DNA of 36,470 nt from assembly GCF_013697775.1 (NCBI RefSeq), contig NZ_JACCWG010000293.1, positions 1 to 36,470 on the forward strand, written 5' to 3'. A program made the translations under genes and the position numbers. The stretch comes from Ramlibacter sp. (GTDB lineage Bacteria; Pseudomonadota; Gammaproteobacteria; Burkholderiales; Burkholderiaceae_C). Within the stretch, counting starts at the first letter, position 1; every line of letters starts with the position of its first letter. Shown one piece after another: positions 25,401 through 34,021 of this stretch. The notes beneath the pieces were generated by a model. That model made no database searches. It was not told the origin of the DNA and saw only the letters and a list, made by a program, of their open reading frames with translations.

Positions 25401-28400
25401 CGAGCCGGTGCCCACCGAAGAACCCCAACCGGAACCTGTGGTGCAGGCCGAAGCCCTGGAGGTCGATTTCGACGCCTGGGAGGCCGAGCAGCAGGCGGTG
25501 GCCGCCGTGCCGGCACAGGCCGAGCCGACGCCTGCCGAAGCAGAGTACGACGAAGCGGAGCAGGCGGAAGCACTGAACCTTTCCGTGCCGCGCGAGGAAC
25601 AGATCAGGGTGATCGGCACGCTGCGCATCGGCATTCCGCTCTACAACGTCTACCTGAACGAAGCCGACGAGTGGTCGCGTCGCTTGGTCTCCGAACTGGG
25701 CGAGTGGGTGCTGGAGATGAACCAGCGCGTGCCCGACTCCACCGTCGGCTGGGCGCATGCGCTGGCGGGCAGTTCCGCCACCGTGGGCTTCCACGCGCTG
25801 TCGGACATCGCGCGCGCCCTCGAAGCGGCGCTGATGCAGGCCCAGCAGCTGTCCAACGGCACGCCGGTGCACGCCCACGCGTTCACCGAAGCGGCCGAGG
25901 AAATCCGGCGCCTGCTGCACCAGTTCGCGGCCGGCTTCCTGAAGGAGCCGAACCCGCAGGTCATCGCCTCGCTGCACGCGTTGAAGAGCCTGCAGGGGCC
26001 GTCGCGCAGCGAACCCGAGCCGATGGAATTCGAGGATGCGTTCGACAACGCTGTCGTCGAAGCCGTCGAAGCCGAGCCCGAAGCCGCGGTCTTCGCGGTG
26101 GCCGTGCCGCAACCCGAACCGCAACCGCAACCCGCACCCGCACTTCAGGTGCAGCACAGGCCCGCCGCACCGCCGGTGGCCACCTTCACCGTCAGCCAGG
26201 ACCGCGACGATGAAGACCTGGACGTCACCGACGCGATCGACCCCGACCTGTTCCCGATCTTCGAGGAAGAGGCGGCGGAACTGATGCCGCAGCTGGGCAG
26301 CGCCCTGCGCCAGTGGGCGGCGCGCCCGGACAACATGAACGCGCGCGGCGAAGCGCTGCGCGTGCTGCACACGCTCAAGGGCAGCGCCCGGCTGGCCGGC
26401 GCCCTGCGCATGGGCGAGCTGGCGCACCGCCTGGAATCCGACATCGAATACCTGGGCTCGTCGAGCGTCCTCGGCGCCGACGTGGAGCAGCTGCTGCACC
26501 GCCACGACAGCCTGCAGACGCGCTTCGACGACCTGCGTGCCGGCACCTTTGCCGAGGCAGCCGCCCCGGAGCCCGTTGTGCCCGCCGCCCCGGTGGCGCA
26601 GCAGCCTGTTGCGCAGCCGGTCGAGGCCGCAGCGCCGCAAGCCACGCCCATGGAATCGGCTGCAGTGCCGCACGCGCTGCAGATGCCTGTGACAGTACCC
26701 GTGCCGATGGCGCGCACCGCGCTGGCCTTGCCGGCCGCGATGGCGCTGACCGCCACGCGGCAGGCTTCCAACCAGGCCGTGCGCGTGCGCTCGCAGCTGC
26801 TGGACCGCCTGGTCAACCAGGCCGGCGAGGTGATGATCACGCGCTCGCGGCTGGAGGAAGAACTCAAGCAGCTGCGCGGATCGCTGGGCGACCTCACGGG
26901 CAACCTGAACCGCCTGCGCGCCCAGTTGCGCGACATCGAACTGCAGGCCGAGACGCAGATGCAGTCGCGCCTGGCGCTGGCCAAGGATTCGGCCGCCGGC
27001 TTCGACCCGCTCGAGTTCGACCGCTTCACCCGCGTGCAGGAGCTCACCCGCATGATGGCCGAGTCGGTGAACGACGTGGCCACCGTGCAGCGCAACATCC
27101 AGCGCGTGGTGGAATCGACCGAAGACGACCTGATCGCCCAGGCCCGCCAGACGCGCGAACTGCAGCGCGACCTGCTGCGCACCCGCATGGTGGAGTTCGA
27201 AGGCATCTCCGAGCGCCTGTACCGCGTGGTGCGGCTGGCCGCCAAGGAAACCGGCAAGCAGGTCAAGCTGGACATCGTCGGCGGCTCCATCGAGATGGAC
27301 CGCGGCGTGCTGGACCGCATGACCCCGGCCTTCGAGCACCTGCTGCGCAACTGCGTGGCGCACGGCGTGGAAGCGCCGGCGCTGCGCTCCATGCGCGGCA
27401 AGGACCCGGCCGGCCTGATCGCCATCACCTTGCACCACGAAGGCAACGACGTCTCGGTGGAATTCAAGGACGACGGCGCCGGCCTCGACCTGCCGCGCAT
27501 CCGCGAGAAGGCGCTGCAGCAGGGACTGATCACACCCGAGCAGCAGCTCACCGACGCCGAAGCCGCCAACCTGATATTCCTGCCGGGCTTCAGCACGGCG
27601 GCCGAAGTGACCGAACTGGCTGGCCGCGGCATCGGCATGGACGTGGTGCGCTCCGAGCTGAACGCGCTGGGCGGCCGCATCGAAACCACCACCCAGTCGG
27701 GCCGCGGCACCACCTTCAAGCTGGTGCTGCCGCTGACCACCGCGGTGACGCAGGTGGTGATGGTCCGCTCGGGCAAGCTCGCCGTGGGCGTGCCGGCCAA
27801 CCTGGTGGAGCTGGTGCGGCGCGCCCCCGCCAAGGAAGTCCAGCAGGCCTACAACAGCGGCACCTACGAGTTCGGCGGCGAACAGCTGCCGTTCTTCTGG
27901 TCCGGCGCGCTGCTGCAGTCGTCGGGCCACAGCACCGAGCCGCAGGGCAAGACGCTGCCAGTGGTGGTGTTCCGCAGCGCTGCGCAGCGCATCGCGGTGC
28001 ACGTGGACGAAGTGCTGGGCAACCAGGAAGTGGTGGTGAAGAACCTCGGGCCGCAGCTGTCGCGCCTGCCCGGCCTGGCCGGCATGACGGTGCTGGCTTC
28101 GGGCTCCGTGGTGCTGATCTACAACCCGGTGGCGCTGGCGCAGGTGTACGGCGAACTGGCGCGCCAGCTGAGCGTGGACCGCGCGCAGCCCGACGTGCTG
28201 GGCGAGGGCGTGGTCGGCGGCAATGCCGAATTTGTGCCGGTGACGCCGCTGATGCCGGTGGCGCCGCTCATTCCGCTGGTGCTGGTGGTGGATGACTCGA
28301 TCACGGTGCGCCGTGTCACGCAGCGCCTGCTGCAGCGCGAAGGCTTCCGCGTGGCGATGGCGGCCGACGGCCTGCAGGCGCTGGAGCGCTTGGCCGAGGA

Positions 28401-28647
28401 ACGGCCGGCCGTGGTGCTGTCGGACATCGAGATGCCGCGCATGGACGGCTTCGATCTGGCACGCAACATCCGCGCCGACCGCAAGCTGGCCGGCCTGCCG
28501 ATCGTGATGATCACTTCGCGCATTGCCGAGAAGCACCGCCAACACGCCAAGGAGCTGGGCGTGAACCACTACCTGGGCAAGCCGTACTCGGAAGAAGAGT
28601 TGCTCAGCCTGGTCAAGCACTACTGCAGCAACGCAGTTCCCGCCTGA
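22468..28647 (+). CDS. chpA: ChpA-type hybrid sensor kinase of the Pil-Chp system
   Basis: This 2059-aa CheA-like kinase takes PilJ/PilI input and phosphorylates PilG and PilH. A first HPt-like fold (about 1-110) has H66 in HQAVGALEMVGL. A helical region follows, then a second HPt-like fold with S496 where histidine is expected (SQMRGVLSVLGL). Canonical HPt domains sit around H731 (HTLKGSSRMVGL) and H1301 (HTLKGSARLAGA), and H1097 lies in a variant, HALAGSSATVGF. Pro/Glu/Ala linkers separate them (about 820-1040). Next come dimerisation (about 1430-1500), the ATPase (NCVAHGVE, DDGAGLD, GRGIGMDVV), a CheW-like domain, and a C-terminal receiver (D1942, D1943, D1986, K2038). The start has GGAAG upstream. 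It is intact. Confidence 0.95.
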   Translation: MEAAQDLDLATNDLGPLAWVLDELRKSLDSASSALRRFVRDASLARGRDMASVDDGQLRIARQHMHQAVGALEMVGLGAPAHMLRAMEGAVQKFIERPELCNETSSAKVERAGFALTEYLESVLLGKQVSAVALFPQYKDIQEIAGADRNHPADLWMIDWRWIEPQTPAVARAMVYDPAVRSRMDQAVLRIVKTADAQAARELAETCLSLAASQSARQPKIFWKLAAGYFEAISLKLLPPDVYSKRAASRVLLQYASLAKGELGVSDRLAQDLVFFCAQAVPATPLEAPALASVRSAYGLQRFKPVDYATSPFGRFDPVLLAQARKRIAAARESWSALSGGDTTKLKAVGDQFNNVAESLGKLYTAGAPLALALAGTVDTVTRSARPPSTELAMEVATAILYLEAVVQDFDPSDPLLPARIARLAERLETVRSGGAPEPLETWMEELYRHVSDRQTMGSVVGELRSTLSELEKLLDQFFRDPKNKAPLRDAPSHLSQMRGVLSVLGLEQASHAVLRMRDTVEEIIVTEVDEQQARAAGTFDKLGNNLGALGFLIDMLNYQPALAKKLFVYDDSTGELRPLMGRSVPAQAQEPHHEDEQGALSDQVNALVTEAGESGMGQLTAKLDTIATQAVLSEHKGVAQAARDVAAAVTAQDKDATAAALTQLAAAVQPPVSAPKPAPQAQADFVEDDLRDIFLEEAREVVGTGMAAVQALAAEPGNLAEMTTLRRAFHTLKGSSRMVGLTVFGDAAWSLEQVLNTWLADQKSSNDDLRALSADALRAFGSWVEDIAHNRDSGWAASMFIGPADALRMEQRLVRIQVPHAGDAEPAVQAPAATEPMPLDAFEPASASMPDAFDQTITFDLGDAGTIEAAVAEPVAEPVVAEELDLSILEFASPLPVQAEPPAPAPAPAVSHPALERTQKLEPIAVELPAESPPDFDFEFDMPTAPVAAAPAEPPLDIAGIDFDSLAGVSGVAAAQPEPVPTEEPQPEPVVQAEALEVDFDAWEAEQQAVAAVPAQAEPTPAEAEYDEAEQAEALNLSVPREEQIRVIGTLRIGIPLYNVYLNEADEWSRRLVSELGEWVLEMNQRVPDSTVGWAHALAGSSATVGFHALSDIARALEAALMQAQQLSNGTPVHAHAFTEAAEEIRRLLHQFAAGFLKEPNPQVIASLHALKSLQGPSRSEPEPMEFEDAFDNAVVEAVEAEPEAAVFAVAVPQPEPQPQPAPALQVQHRPAAPPVATFTVSQDRDDEDLDVTDAIDPDLFPIFEEEAAELMPQLGSALRQWAARPDNMNARGEALRVLHTLKGSARLAGALRMGELAHRLESDIEYLGSSSVLGADVEQLLHRHDSLQTRFDDLRAGTFAEAAAPEPVVPAAPVAQQPVAQPVEAAAPQATPMESAAVPHALQMPVTVPVPMARTALALPAAMALTATRQASNQAVRVRSQLLDRLVNQAGEVMITRSRLEEELKQLRGSLGDLTGNLNRLRAQLRDIELQAETQMQSRLALAKDSAAGFDPLEFDRFTRVQELTRMMAESVNDVATVQRNIQRVVESTEDDLIAQARQTRELQRDLLRTRMVEFEGISERLYRVVRLAAKETGKQVKLDIVGGSIEMDRGVLDRMTPAFEHLLRNCVAHGVEAPALRSMRGKDPAGLIAITLHHEGNDVSVEFKDDGAGLDLPRIREKALQQGLITPEQQLTDAEAANLIFLPGFSTAAEVTELAGRGIGMDVVRSELNALGGRIETTTQSGRGTTFKLVLPLTTAVTQVVMVRSGKLAVGVPANLVELVRRAPAKEVQQAYNSGTYEFGGEQLPFFWSGALLQSSGHSTEPQGKTLPVVVFRSAAQRIAVHVDEVLGNQEVVVKNLGPQLSRLPGLAGMTVLASGSVVLIYNPVALAQVYGELARQLSVDRAQPDVLGEGVVGGNAEFVPVTPLMPVAPLIPLVLVVDDSITVRRVTQRLLQREGFRVAMAADGLQALERLAEERPAVVLSDIEMPRMDGFDLARNIRADRKLAGLPIVMITSRIAEKHRQHAKELGVNHYLGKPYSEEELLSLVKHYCSNAVPA

Positions 28648-28666
28648 CACCGCGGGCGTTTTACGC

Positions 28667-28694
28667 AAAAGGCCTGGGCTCGCTCAGGCCTTTT
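28667..28694. terminator. Bidirectional terminator between chpA and phrB
   Basis: The arms AAAAGGCCTG (28667-28676) and CAGGCCTTTT (28685-28694) form a 10-bp stem with an 8-base loop. T-runs on both strands let it serve both convergent genes. It contains the phrB stop codon, so phrB translation ends within the stem. Confidence 0.8.
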
Positions 28695-30171
28695 TCTTTG
28701 GCTTCACCGCCGCATAGCGCGCCAAGGTGCGCTGCCGCGCATCGTCGTGGTCGACGATGCGCTCCGGATAATCGCGGCCCAGCACGATGCCGGCCGCGGC
28801 CAGTTCCACCTCGTTGGCTTCCCACGGCGCGTGCAGCACCGGCACCGGCAAGCCTTCCAGCTGCGGCAGGTAGCGCAGGATGAATTTGCCGTCCGGATCG
28901 AACTTGCGGCTCTGGCTCACCGGATTGAAGATGCGGAAGTACGGCTGCGCGTCGCAGCCCGACGAACTCGCCCACTGCCAGCCGCCGTTGTTGGACGCCA
29001 AGTCGTAGTCGTTGAGCTTTTCGGCGAAATAGCGCTCGCCCCAGCGCCAGTCCAGCCCCAGGTCCTTGCTGAGGAAGCTGGCCGTCACCATGCGCAGGCG
29101 GTTGTGCATGTAGCCGGTCTGGTTGATCTGCGCCATGGCGGCGTCCACCAGCGGATAGCCGGTGCGGCCCTCGCACCAGGCGGCGAACAGCTGCTCGGCC
29201 GGCTTGCCGTGCTCCCACTTGATGGCGTCGTACTCGCGTTTGAAGCTGTGGCTGGCGCCCTGCTCGTCGCTCACGCGGAAGTTGGCCAGCACCTGGAAGT
29301 AGAAGTCGCGCCAGACCAGCTCGCCCAGCCAGGTCGCGGCTCCGGTGCTGCCGCCAGCAGCGCGCTGCCACGCGGCGCGCGCCAGTTCCCGCACCGACAC
29401 CGTGCCGAAGCGCAGATGCACGCTGAGGTAGCTCGGCCCCTTGTGCGCCGGAAAGTCGCGCTGCAGGTCGTAGCGGTCGATGCGCTGCAGGAAGTCCTCG
29501 AACAGCGCCTGGCCACCGCTTTCGCCGGTGGGGATCTTCAGCTCGTGCAGATTGGTGGACTCGAAGCCGAGGTCCGCCAGTTCCGGCACCTGCCGCGCGT
29601 AGTGCCCGGGCCGCTCGGCCAGCTGCGCCGCATGGCGCGCGACGGCGTAGCTGCCCAGGAAGAAATCGTCCGCCTTGGCCAGCCAGGCGTTCTTGTACGG
29701 CGTGAACACGGCATAGGGCGTGCCGGCTTGCGTCAGCAGTTCGCGGCCCTCGAACACCACCTGGTCCTTGTAGGTGTGCAGCGCGATGCCTGCGTTGGCC
29801 AGCGCGCCGCGCACGGCGGCGTCGCGCGCCAGCGCCTGCGGCTCGTAGTCGTGGTTGGCGAACACCGCCTGCACGCCCAGGCTCTGCGCCAGCCACGGCA
29901 CCTGGTCGGCGGCCGGGCCGTGCAGCACGATCAGTCCGGCGTGCTCGCGCCCGGCCAGCCGGCGCAGGGTCGCGTCCAGCTCGGCCACGCTGTCGCGGAT
30001 GAATTCCACCCGCCGGTCGCGGCGCGCAAGCCGGTCCAGGATGGCGGTGTCGAACACGAAAACGCAATGGACCTGCCGGCAGGTCGTCAGTGCGTGGTGC
30101 AGGGCGGCATGGTCGGCCGCGCGCAGGTCACGGCGAAACCACACGAGCCCGGTGGGATAGCCGTTGTCCAT
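28684..30171 (-). CDS. phrB: Deoxyribodipyrimidine photolyase
   Basis: This 495-aa light-driven repair enzyme splits cyclobutane pyrimidine dimers. Residues 8 to about 135 form the antenna-chromophore domain (LVWFRRDLRAADHAAL). The C-terminal FAD domain carries WRDFYFQVL and GYPLVDAAMAQINQTGYMHNR. Then come RMVTASFLSKDLGLDWRWGE and NDYDLASNNGGWQWASSSG, with the tryptophans and asparagine typical of class I CPD photolyases. I prefer the ATG at 30171. The frame stays open to 30237, but that extension would overlap yqgE. It is divergent from yqgE with a 40-bp gap. Confidence 0.94.
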   Translation of the reverse strand: MDNGYPTGLVWFRRDLRAADHAALHHALTTCRQVHCVFVFDTAILDRLARRDRRVEFIRDSVAELDATLRRLAGREHAGLIVLHGPAADQVPWLAQSLGVQAVFANHDYEPQALARDAAVRGALANAGIALHTYKDQVVFEGRELLTQAGTPYAVFTPYKNAWLAKADDFFLGSYAVARHAAQLAERPGHYARQVPELADLGFESTNLHELKIPTGESGGQALFEDFLQRIDRYDLQRDFPAHKGPSYLSVHLRFGTVSVRELARAAWQRAAGGSTGAATWLGELVWRDFYFQVLANFRVSDEQGASHSFKREYDAIKWEHGKPAEQLFAAWCEGRTGYPLVDAAMAQINQTGYMHNRLRMVTASFLSKDLGLDWRWGERYFAEKLNDYDLASNNGGWQWASSSGCDAQPYFRIFNPVSQSRKFDPDGKFILRYLPQLEGLPVPVLHAPWEANEVELAAAGIVLGRDYPERIVDHDDARQRTLARYAAVKPKKKA

Positions 30172-30198
30172 GTCGAATCCGGTGGCCGCCTCCTTGGC

Positions 30199-30204
30199 TA
30201 GAAT
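30199..30204 (+). promoter_or_regulatory. Candidate -10 element for yqgE (possible leaderless start)
   Basis: TAGAAT is followed by seven bases and then the ATG at 30212, the same spacing as at the UbiH-type gene. No ribosome-binding site precedes any candidate yqgE start, and no clear -35 is visible. Confidence 0.4.
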
Positions 30205-30211
30205 GCCCATC

Positions 30212-30811
30212 ATGCCCTCCGATGCCGACGCCATCAATCTGACGCATCATTTCCTGATCGCCATGCCCGGCCTGGAGGACGCCTCCTTCGCCCGCAGCGT
30301 GGTCTACCTGTGCGAGCACAGCCCGCGCGGCGCGCTGGGCCTGGTGATCAACAAGCCCACCGACATCAACCTGAAGAACCTGTTCGACAAGGTCGACCTG
30401 CCGTTGGGCCGCGACGACCTGGCCGCCGCGCCGGTGCTGCAGGGCGGGCCCATCCACACCGAGCGCGGCTTCGTGCTGCACGAGGCGATCCGGGCCGAGG
30501 GCGGCGACGCCGGCGCCTCGGTCTATGCCTCCACCATGGCCATTCCGGGCGGCCTGGAGATGACCACCTCCAAGGACGTGCTGGAGGCCATCGCCACCGG
30601 CGCCGGACCGCGCAAGGTGCTGGTGACTCTGGGCTATTCGTCCTGGGGCGAAGGCCAGCTGGAGTCCGAGCTGGCCGAGAACAGCTGGCTCACCGTGGGC
30701 GCCGATCCAAGCGTGATCTTCGACACCCCGATCGAGCAGCGCTACGATAAGGCGCTGTCGCTGCTGGGGCTGCAGGCGTGGATGCTGTCGCACGGGGCAG
30801 GGCACGCATGA
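30212..30811 (+). CDS. yqgE: YqgE/AlgH family protein
   Basis: With the ATG at 30212 the protein has 199 residues and begins MPSDADAINLTHHFLIAMPG, as most family members do. In-frame ATGs at 30203 and 30164 would add 3 or 16 residues. The family signature continues with VVYLCEHSPRGALGLVINKP, VLQGGPIHTERGFVLH and a closing LGYSSWGEGQLESELAENSWL. AlgH-type proteins are widespread, but no reaction is known. Pairing with ruvX and the pyr genes is conserved in this group. It overlaps ruvX by 4 bp. Confidence 0.92.
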   Translation: MPSDADAINLTHHFLIAMPGLEDASFARSVVYLCEHSPRGALGLVINKPTDINLKNLFDKVDLPLGRDDLAAAPVLQGGPIHTERGFVLHEAIRAEGGDAGASVYASTMAIPGGLEMTTSKDVLEAIATGAGPRKVLVTLGYSSWGEGQLESELAENSWLTVGADPSVIFDTPIEQRYDKALSLLGLQAWMLSHGAGHA

Positions 30812-31221
30812 GCACCGAGGTGCTCGACATTCCCGCGCATTACCAAACCTTTCTGGCTTTCGATTTCGGCCTCAAGCGCACGGGGGTGGCGGTGGGCACG
30901 CGCATCCTGCGCACGGCCACGCCGCAGCAGACCATCCGCGCCGAGGGCCAGGCGCGCGTGCTGCGCGCGCTGGAGCGGGTGCGCGAATGGCAGCCCGAGG
31001 CGCTGGTGGTCGGCGTGCCCTTCCACCCCGACGGCGCCAGCCACGACAATACGGCGCGCGCGCGCCGCTTCGCGCGGCAGCTGCGCGGGGCCAGCGGGCT
31101 GCAGGTGTACGAGGTGGACGAGCGCTACAGCACCACCGAGGCGCTGTCGCGCGGCGCGGCCGATGCCGACGCGGGCGCTGCCTGCGTGATCCTGGAGCAA
31201 TTCTTGAGGAGCTTGAAGTGA
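30808..31221 (+). CDS. ruvX: Holliday-junction-resolvase-like RuvX (YqgF)
   Basis: This 137-aa RNase H-fold nuclease has [14 protein letters not shown] (18-31), whose aspartate starts the catalytic set. [10 protein letters not shown] and [13 protein letters not shown] provide the later acidic residues, and the [15 protein letters not shown] tail carries the last aspartate. YqgF proteins process the 5' end of pre-16S rRNA in E. coli and were earlier proposed to resolve junctions. It overlaps yqgE and pyrR by 4 bp on either side, so translation is coupled. Confidence 0.93.
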   Translation: MSTEVLDIPAHYQTFLAFDFGLKRTGVAVGTRILRTATPQQTIRAEGQARVLRALERVREWQPEALVVGVPFHPDGASHDNTARARRFARQLRGASGLQVYEVDERYSTTEALSRGAADADAGAACVILEQFLRSLK

Positions 31222-31712
31222 GCACACTGGCTTTGGACGCGGAAGCCCTGTATGCCGAGCTGCTGCGCGTGGTGCCGCACCTGCGCGGAGCGAACGCGCG
31301 GCTGGTCGGCGTCACCTCCGGCGGCGCCTGGCTGGCCGAGCGCCTGCACCGCGACCTGGGCCTGGCCGGCGAACCCGCCGTGATCTCGTCGGCCATGCAC
31401 CGCGACGACTACGCGCAGCGCGGCCTGGCCGCCGCGGCGCAGACGCGGCTGGACTTCGACGTCAACGGCGCGCACATCGTGCTGCTGGACGACGTTCTCT
31501 ACACCGGGCGCACCATTCGCGCCGTGCTCAACGAGCTGTTCGACTACGGCCGCCCGGCCAGCGTGAAGCTGGCCGTGCTGGTGGACCGGGGCGGCCGCCA
31601 GCTGCCGGTGCAGGCGGACTTCGCATCCGCGCGCGTCACGCTGCCGGCCACGCAGTTGCTGGCGCTGGCGCGCGACGCCGGCGGCAGTTTCAGCTTCCAG
31701 GTGGAGGGCTGA
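31218..31712 (+). CDS. pyrR: PyrR: uracil phosphoribosyltransferase / pyr regulator
   Basis: This 164-aa type I phosphoribosyltransferase has the PRPP-binding loop [16 protein letters not shown] (87-102) and the earlier [14 protein letters not shown] segment. In Bacillus PyrR binds pyr mRNA to cause attenuation and also has uracil PRTase activity. I find no attenuator hairpin in the 8-bp gap before pyrB, so here it may act mainly as an enzyme or by another route. It starts with GTG, overlapping the ruvX stop (GTGA). Confidence 0.91.
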   Translation: MSTLALDAEALYAELLRVVPHLRGANARLVGVTSGGAWLAERLHRDLGLAGEPAVISSAMHRDDYAQRGLAAAAQTRLDFDVNGAHIVLLDDVLYTGRTIRAVLNELFDYGRPASVKLAVLVDRGGRQLPVQADFASARVTLPATQLLALARDAGGSFSFQVEG

Positions 31713-31720
31713 GTTTTCCA

Positions 31721-32719
31721 ATGAGCACCACCACGCACAACCCGCAACTGAACAAGCACGGCGAGCTGGTCCACCTGCTGTCCACCGAAGGCCTGCCGCG
31801 CGACATCCTCACCCACATCCTGGACACCGCGTCCAGCTTCGTCAGCGTGAGCGACCGCGAGGTGAAGAAGGTGCCGCTGCTGCGCGGCAAGAGCGTGTTC
31901 AACCTGTTCTTCGAGAACTCCACGCGCACCCGCACCACCTTCGAGATCGCGGCCACGCGGCTGTCGGCCGACGTCATCAACCTGGACATCGCGCGCTCCT
32001 CCACCGCCAAGGGCGAGTCGCTGCTGGACACCATCGCCAACCTGTCGGCGATGGCGGCCGACATCTTCGTGGTGCGGCACGGCGAATCGGGCGCGCCCTA
32101 CCTGATCGCCCAGCACGTGGCGCCGCACGTGCACGTGATCAACGCCGGCGACGGCCGCCATGCGCACCCGACGCAGGGGCTGCTGGACATGTACACCATC
32201 CGCCACTACAAGAGGGACTTCAGCAACCTCACGGTGGCGATCGTCGGCGACGTGCTGCACTCGCGCGTGGCGCGCTCGGACATCCACGCGCTGCTGACGC
32301 TCGGCTGCGCCGAGGTGCGCGTGGTGGGCCCGCGCACGCTGGTGCCGGGTGACCTTGCGGAGATGGGCGTGCGCGTGTTCAACCAGCTGGAAGAGGGCCT
32401 GAAGGGCTGCGACGTGGTCATCATGCTGCGGCTGCAGAACGAGCGCATGAGCGGCGCGCTGCTGCCGTCGTCGCAGGAATTCTTCAAGCGCTACGGCCTC
32501 ACGCCCGAGCGGCTCGCGCTGGCCAAGCCCGACGCCATCGTGATGCACCCGGGGCCGATCAACCGCGGCGTGGAGATCGACTCCGCCGTGGTCGACGGCC
32601 GCCAGAGCGTGATCCTACCGCAGGTGACCTTCGGCATCGCGGTGCGCATGGCGGTGATGGGCATCGTCGCCGGCACGGTGCGCCAGGCGCAGCCCCAGCC
32701 GCAGGGAATGAGCGCATGA
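31721..32719 (+). CDS. pyrB: Aspartate carbamoyltransferase catalytic subunit
   Basis: This 332-aa enzyme joins carbamoyl phosphate and aspartate, the committed step of pyrimidine synthesis. It has the carbamoyl-phosphate loop [12 protein letters not shown] (64-75), [12 protein letters not shown] and [16 protein letters not shown]. The aspartate-domain residues are in LRLQNERM and [13 protein letters not shown]. No pyrI regulatory subunit is present. As in Pseudomonas, the next gene is a dihydroorotase-like pyrX, overlapping by 4 bp, which suggests a dodecameric PyrB-PyrX complex (inference from that family). Confidence 0.96.
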   Translation: MSTTTHNPQLNKHGELVHLLSTEGLPRDILTHILDTASSFVSVSDREVKKVPLLRGKSVFNLFFENSTRTRTTFEIAATRLSADVINLDIARSSTAKGESLLDTIANLSAMAADIFVVRHGESGAPYLIAQHVAPHVHVINAGDGRHAHPTQGLLDMYTIRHYKRDFSNLTVAIVGDVLHSRVARSDIHALLTLGCAEVRVVGPRTLVPGDLAEMGVRVFNQLEEGLKGCDVVIMLRLQNERMSGALLPSSQEFFKRYGLTPERLALAKPDAIVMHPGPINRGVEIDSAVVDGRQSVILPQVTFGIAVRMAVMGIVAGTVRQAQPQPQGMSA

Positions 32720-34020
32720 AGCTTTTGATCAAAAACGGCCGCGTCATCGACCCGGCGCGCAACTTCGACCAGGTCTGCGACGTGGCGGTCGGCGCCGGGC
32801 GCATCGTCTCCATCGGCCGCGCGCCGGACAACTTCGCGCCCGCCCGTACCATCGATGCCGGCGGCTGCGTCGTCGCGCCGGGGCTGGTGGACCTGGCGGC
32901 GCGCCTGCGCGAACCCGGCCACGAGCACGAGGGCATGCTGCAAAGCGAGATGGCGGCGGCGGTGGCCGGCGGCGTCACCAGCCTGGTGTGCGCCCCCGAC
33001 ACCGACCCGGTGCTGGACGAGCCCGGCCTGGTCACCATGCTGAAATTCCGAGCCGAAAAGCTGCACTTGGCGCGCGTGTTCCCGCTGGGCGCGCTCACGC
33101 GCGGCCTGCAGGGCGAGGCGCTGACCGAGATGGCGGAGCTGGCCGAATGCGGCTGCGTCGGCTTCAGCCAGGCCGAGGTGCCGCTGGCCGACACGCAGGT
33201 GTTGCTGCGTGCGCTGCAGTACGCCGCCACCTATGGCTTCACCGTGTGGCTGCGCCCGCAGGACAGGGACCTGGGCCGCGGCGTTGCCGCATCCGGGCCG
33301 CTGGCCACGCGGCTCGGGCTCTCGGGCGTGCCTGTGGCCGCCGAGACCATCGCGCTGCACACCATCTTCGAGCTGGTGCGCGCCACCGGCGCGCGCGTGC
33401 ACATCTGCCGACTGAGCAGCGCCGCCGGCCTGGAGCTGGTGCGGCGCGCCCGCGATGAAGGCCTGCGCTTCAGCTGCGACGTCAGCATCAACTCGCTGCA
33501 CCTGACCGACGCCGACATCGGGTACTTCGACAGCCGCATGCGCCTCGCGCCCCCGCTGCGCCAGGCCCGCGACCGCGACGCGCTGCGCGAAGGCCTGGCC
33601 GACGGCAGCATCGACGCGCTGGTGTCCGACCATACGCCGGTGGACGAGGACGCCAAGACGCTGCCCTTCGCCGAGGCCGAGCCGGGCGCCACCGGGCTGG
33701 AGCTGCTGCTGTCGCTGGCGCTGCGCTGGGGGCAGGACAGCGGCGTGGGCCTGGTGCGCGCGCTGGCCGTGCTCACCAATGAGCCGGCGCGCGTGCTGGG
33801 CGCCTCGCTGGGCACGCTGGAGGCCAGCATCGGCCGGCTGGTGGAAGGCGCGCAGGCCGACTTGTGCGTATTCGACCCGCAGGCCACGTGGACGGTCGCG
33901 CCCGCCGCACTGCGCAGCCAGGGCAAGCACACGCCCTTCGGCGGCCACGAACTGCCGGGCCGCGTGCGCTGCACCGTCGTGGGCGGCCAGCTCGCGTACG
34001 AGGGCTGGGAGCAGGCCTGA
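32716..34020 (+). CDS. pyrX: Dihydroorotase-like protein PyrX, probably non-catalytic
   Basis: The 434-aa product has an amidohydrolase fold with dihydroorotase-like ends. The metal motif that should read D-x-H-x-H after APGLVD instead reads LAARLREPG (60-68), so both histidines are missing (A61 and R63). The strand expected to read HAED-like is LRPQDRDL, and VHICRLSS has lost its second histidine. Only the aspartate in VSDHTP and the general frame remain. This matches the inactive PyrC' of Pseudomonas, which is needed to assemble aspartate carbamoyltransferase. An active PyrC must therefore lie elsewhere. It is coupled to pyrB and ends 1 bp before plsC. Confidence 0.9.
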   Translation: MKLLIKNGRVIDPARNFDQVCDVAVGAGRIVSIGRAPDNFAPARTIDAGGCVVAPGLVDLAARLREPGHEHEGMLQSEMAAAVAGGVTSLVCAPDTDPVLDEPGLVTMLKFRAEKLHLARVFPLGALTRGLQGEALTEMAELAECGCVGFSQAEVPLADTQVLLRALQYAATYGFTVWLRPQDRDLGRGVAASGPLATRLGLSGVPVAAETIALHTIFELVRATGARVHICRLSSAAGLELVRRARDEGLRFSCDVSINSLHLTDADIGYFDSRMRLAPPLRQARDRDALREGLADGSIDALVSDHTPVDEDAKTLPFAEAEPGATGLELLLSLALRWGQDSGVGLVRALAVLTNEPARVLGASLGTLEASIGRLVEGAQADLCVFDPQATWTVAPAALRSQGKHTPFGGHELPGRVRCTVVGGQLAYEGWEQA

Positions 34021-34021
34021 C

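Noticed and set aside
18667-28647. The pil-chp cluster as a new signalling system
   Set aside because: Gene order and domain content match the known Pil-Chp twitching pathway; only details of ChpA and the missing adaptation genes stand out.
22282-28668. A 2,128-codon open frame on the minus strand opposite chpA
   Set aside because: It mirrors chpA, is rich in H, R, G, Q and A with no recognisable domain, and arises because high-GC codon use keeps the antisense frame free of stops.
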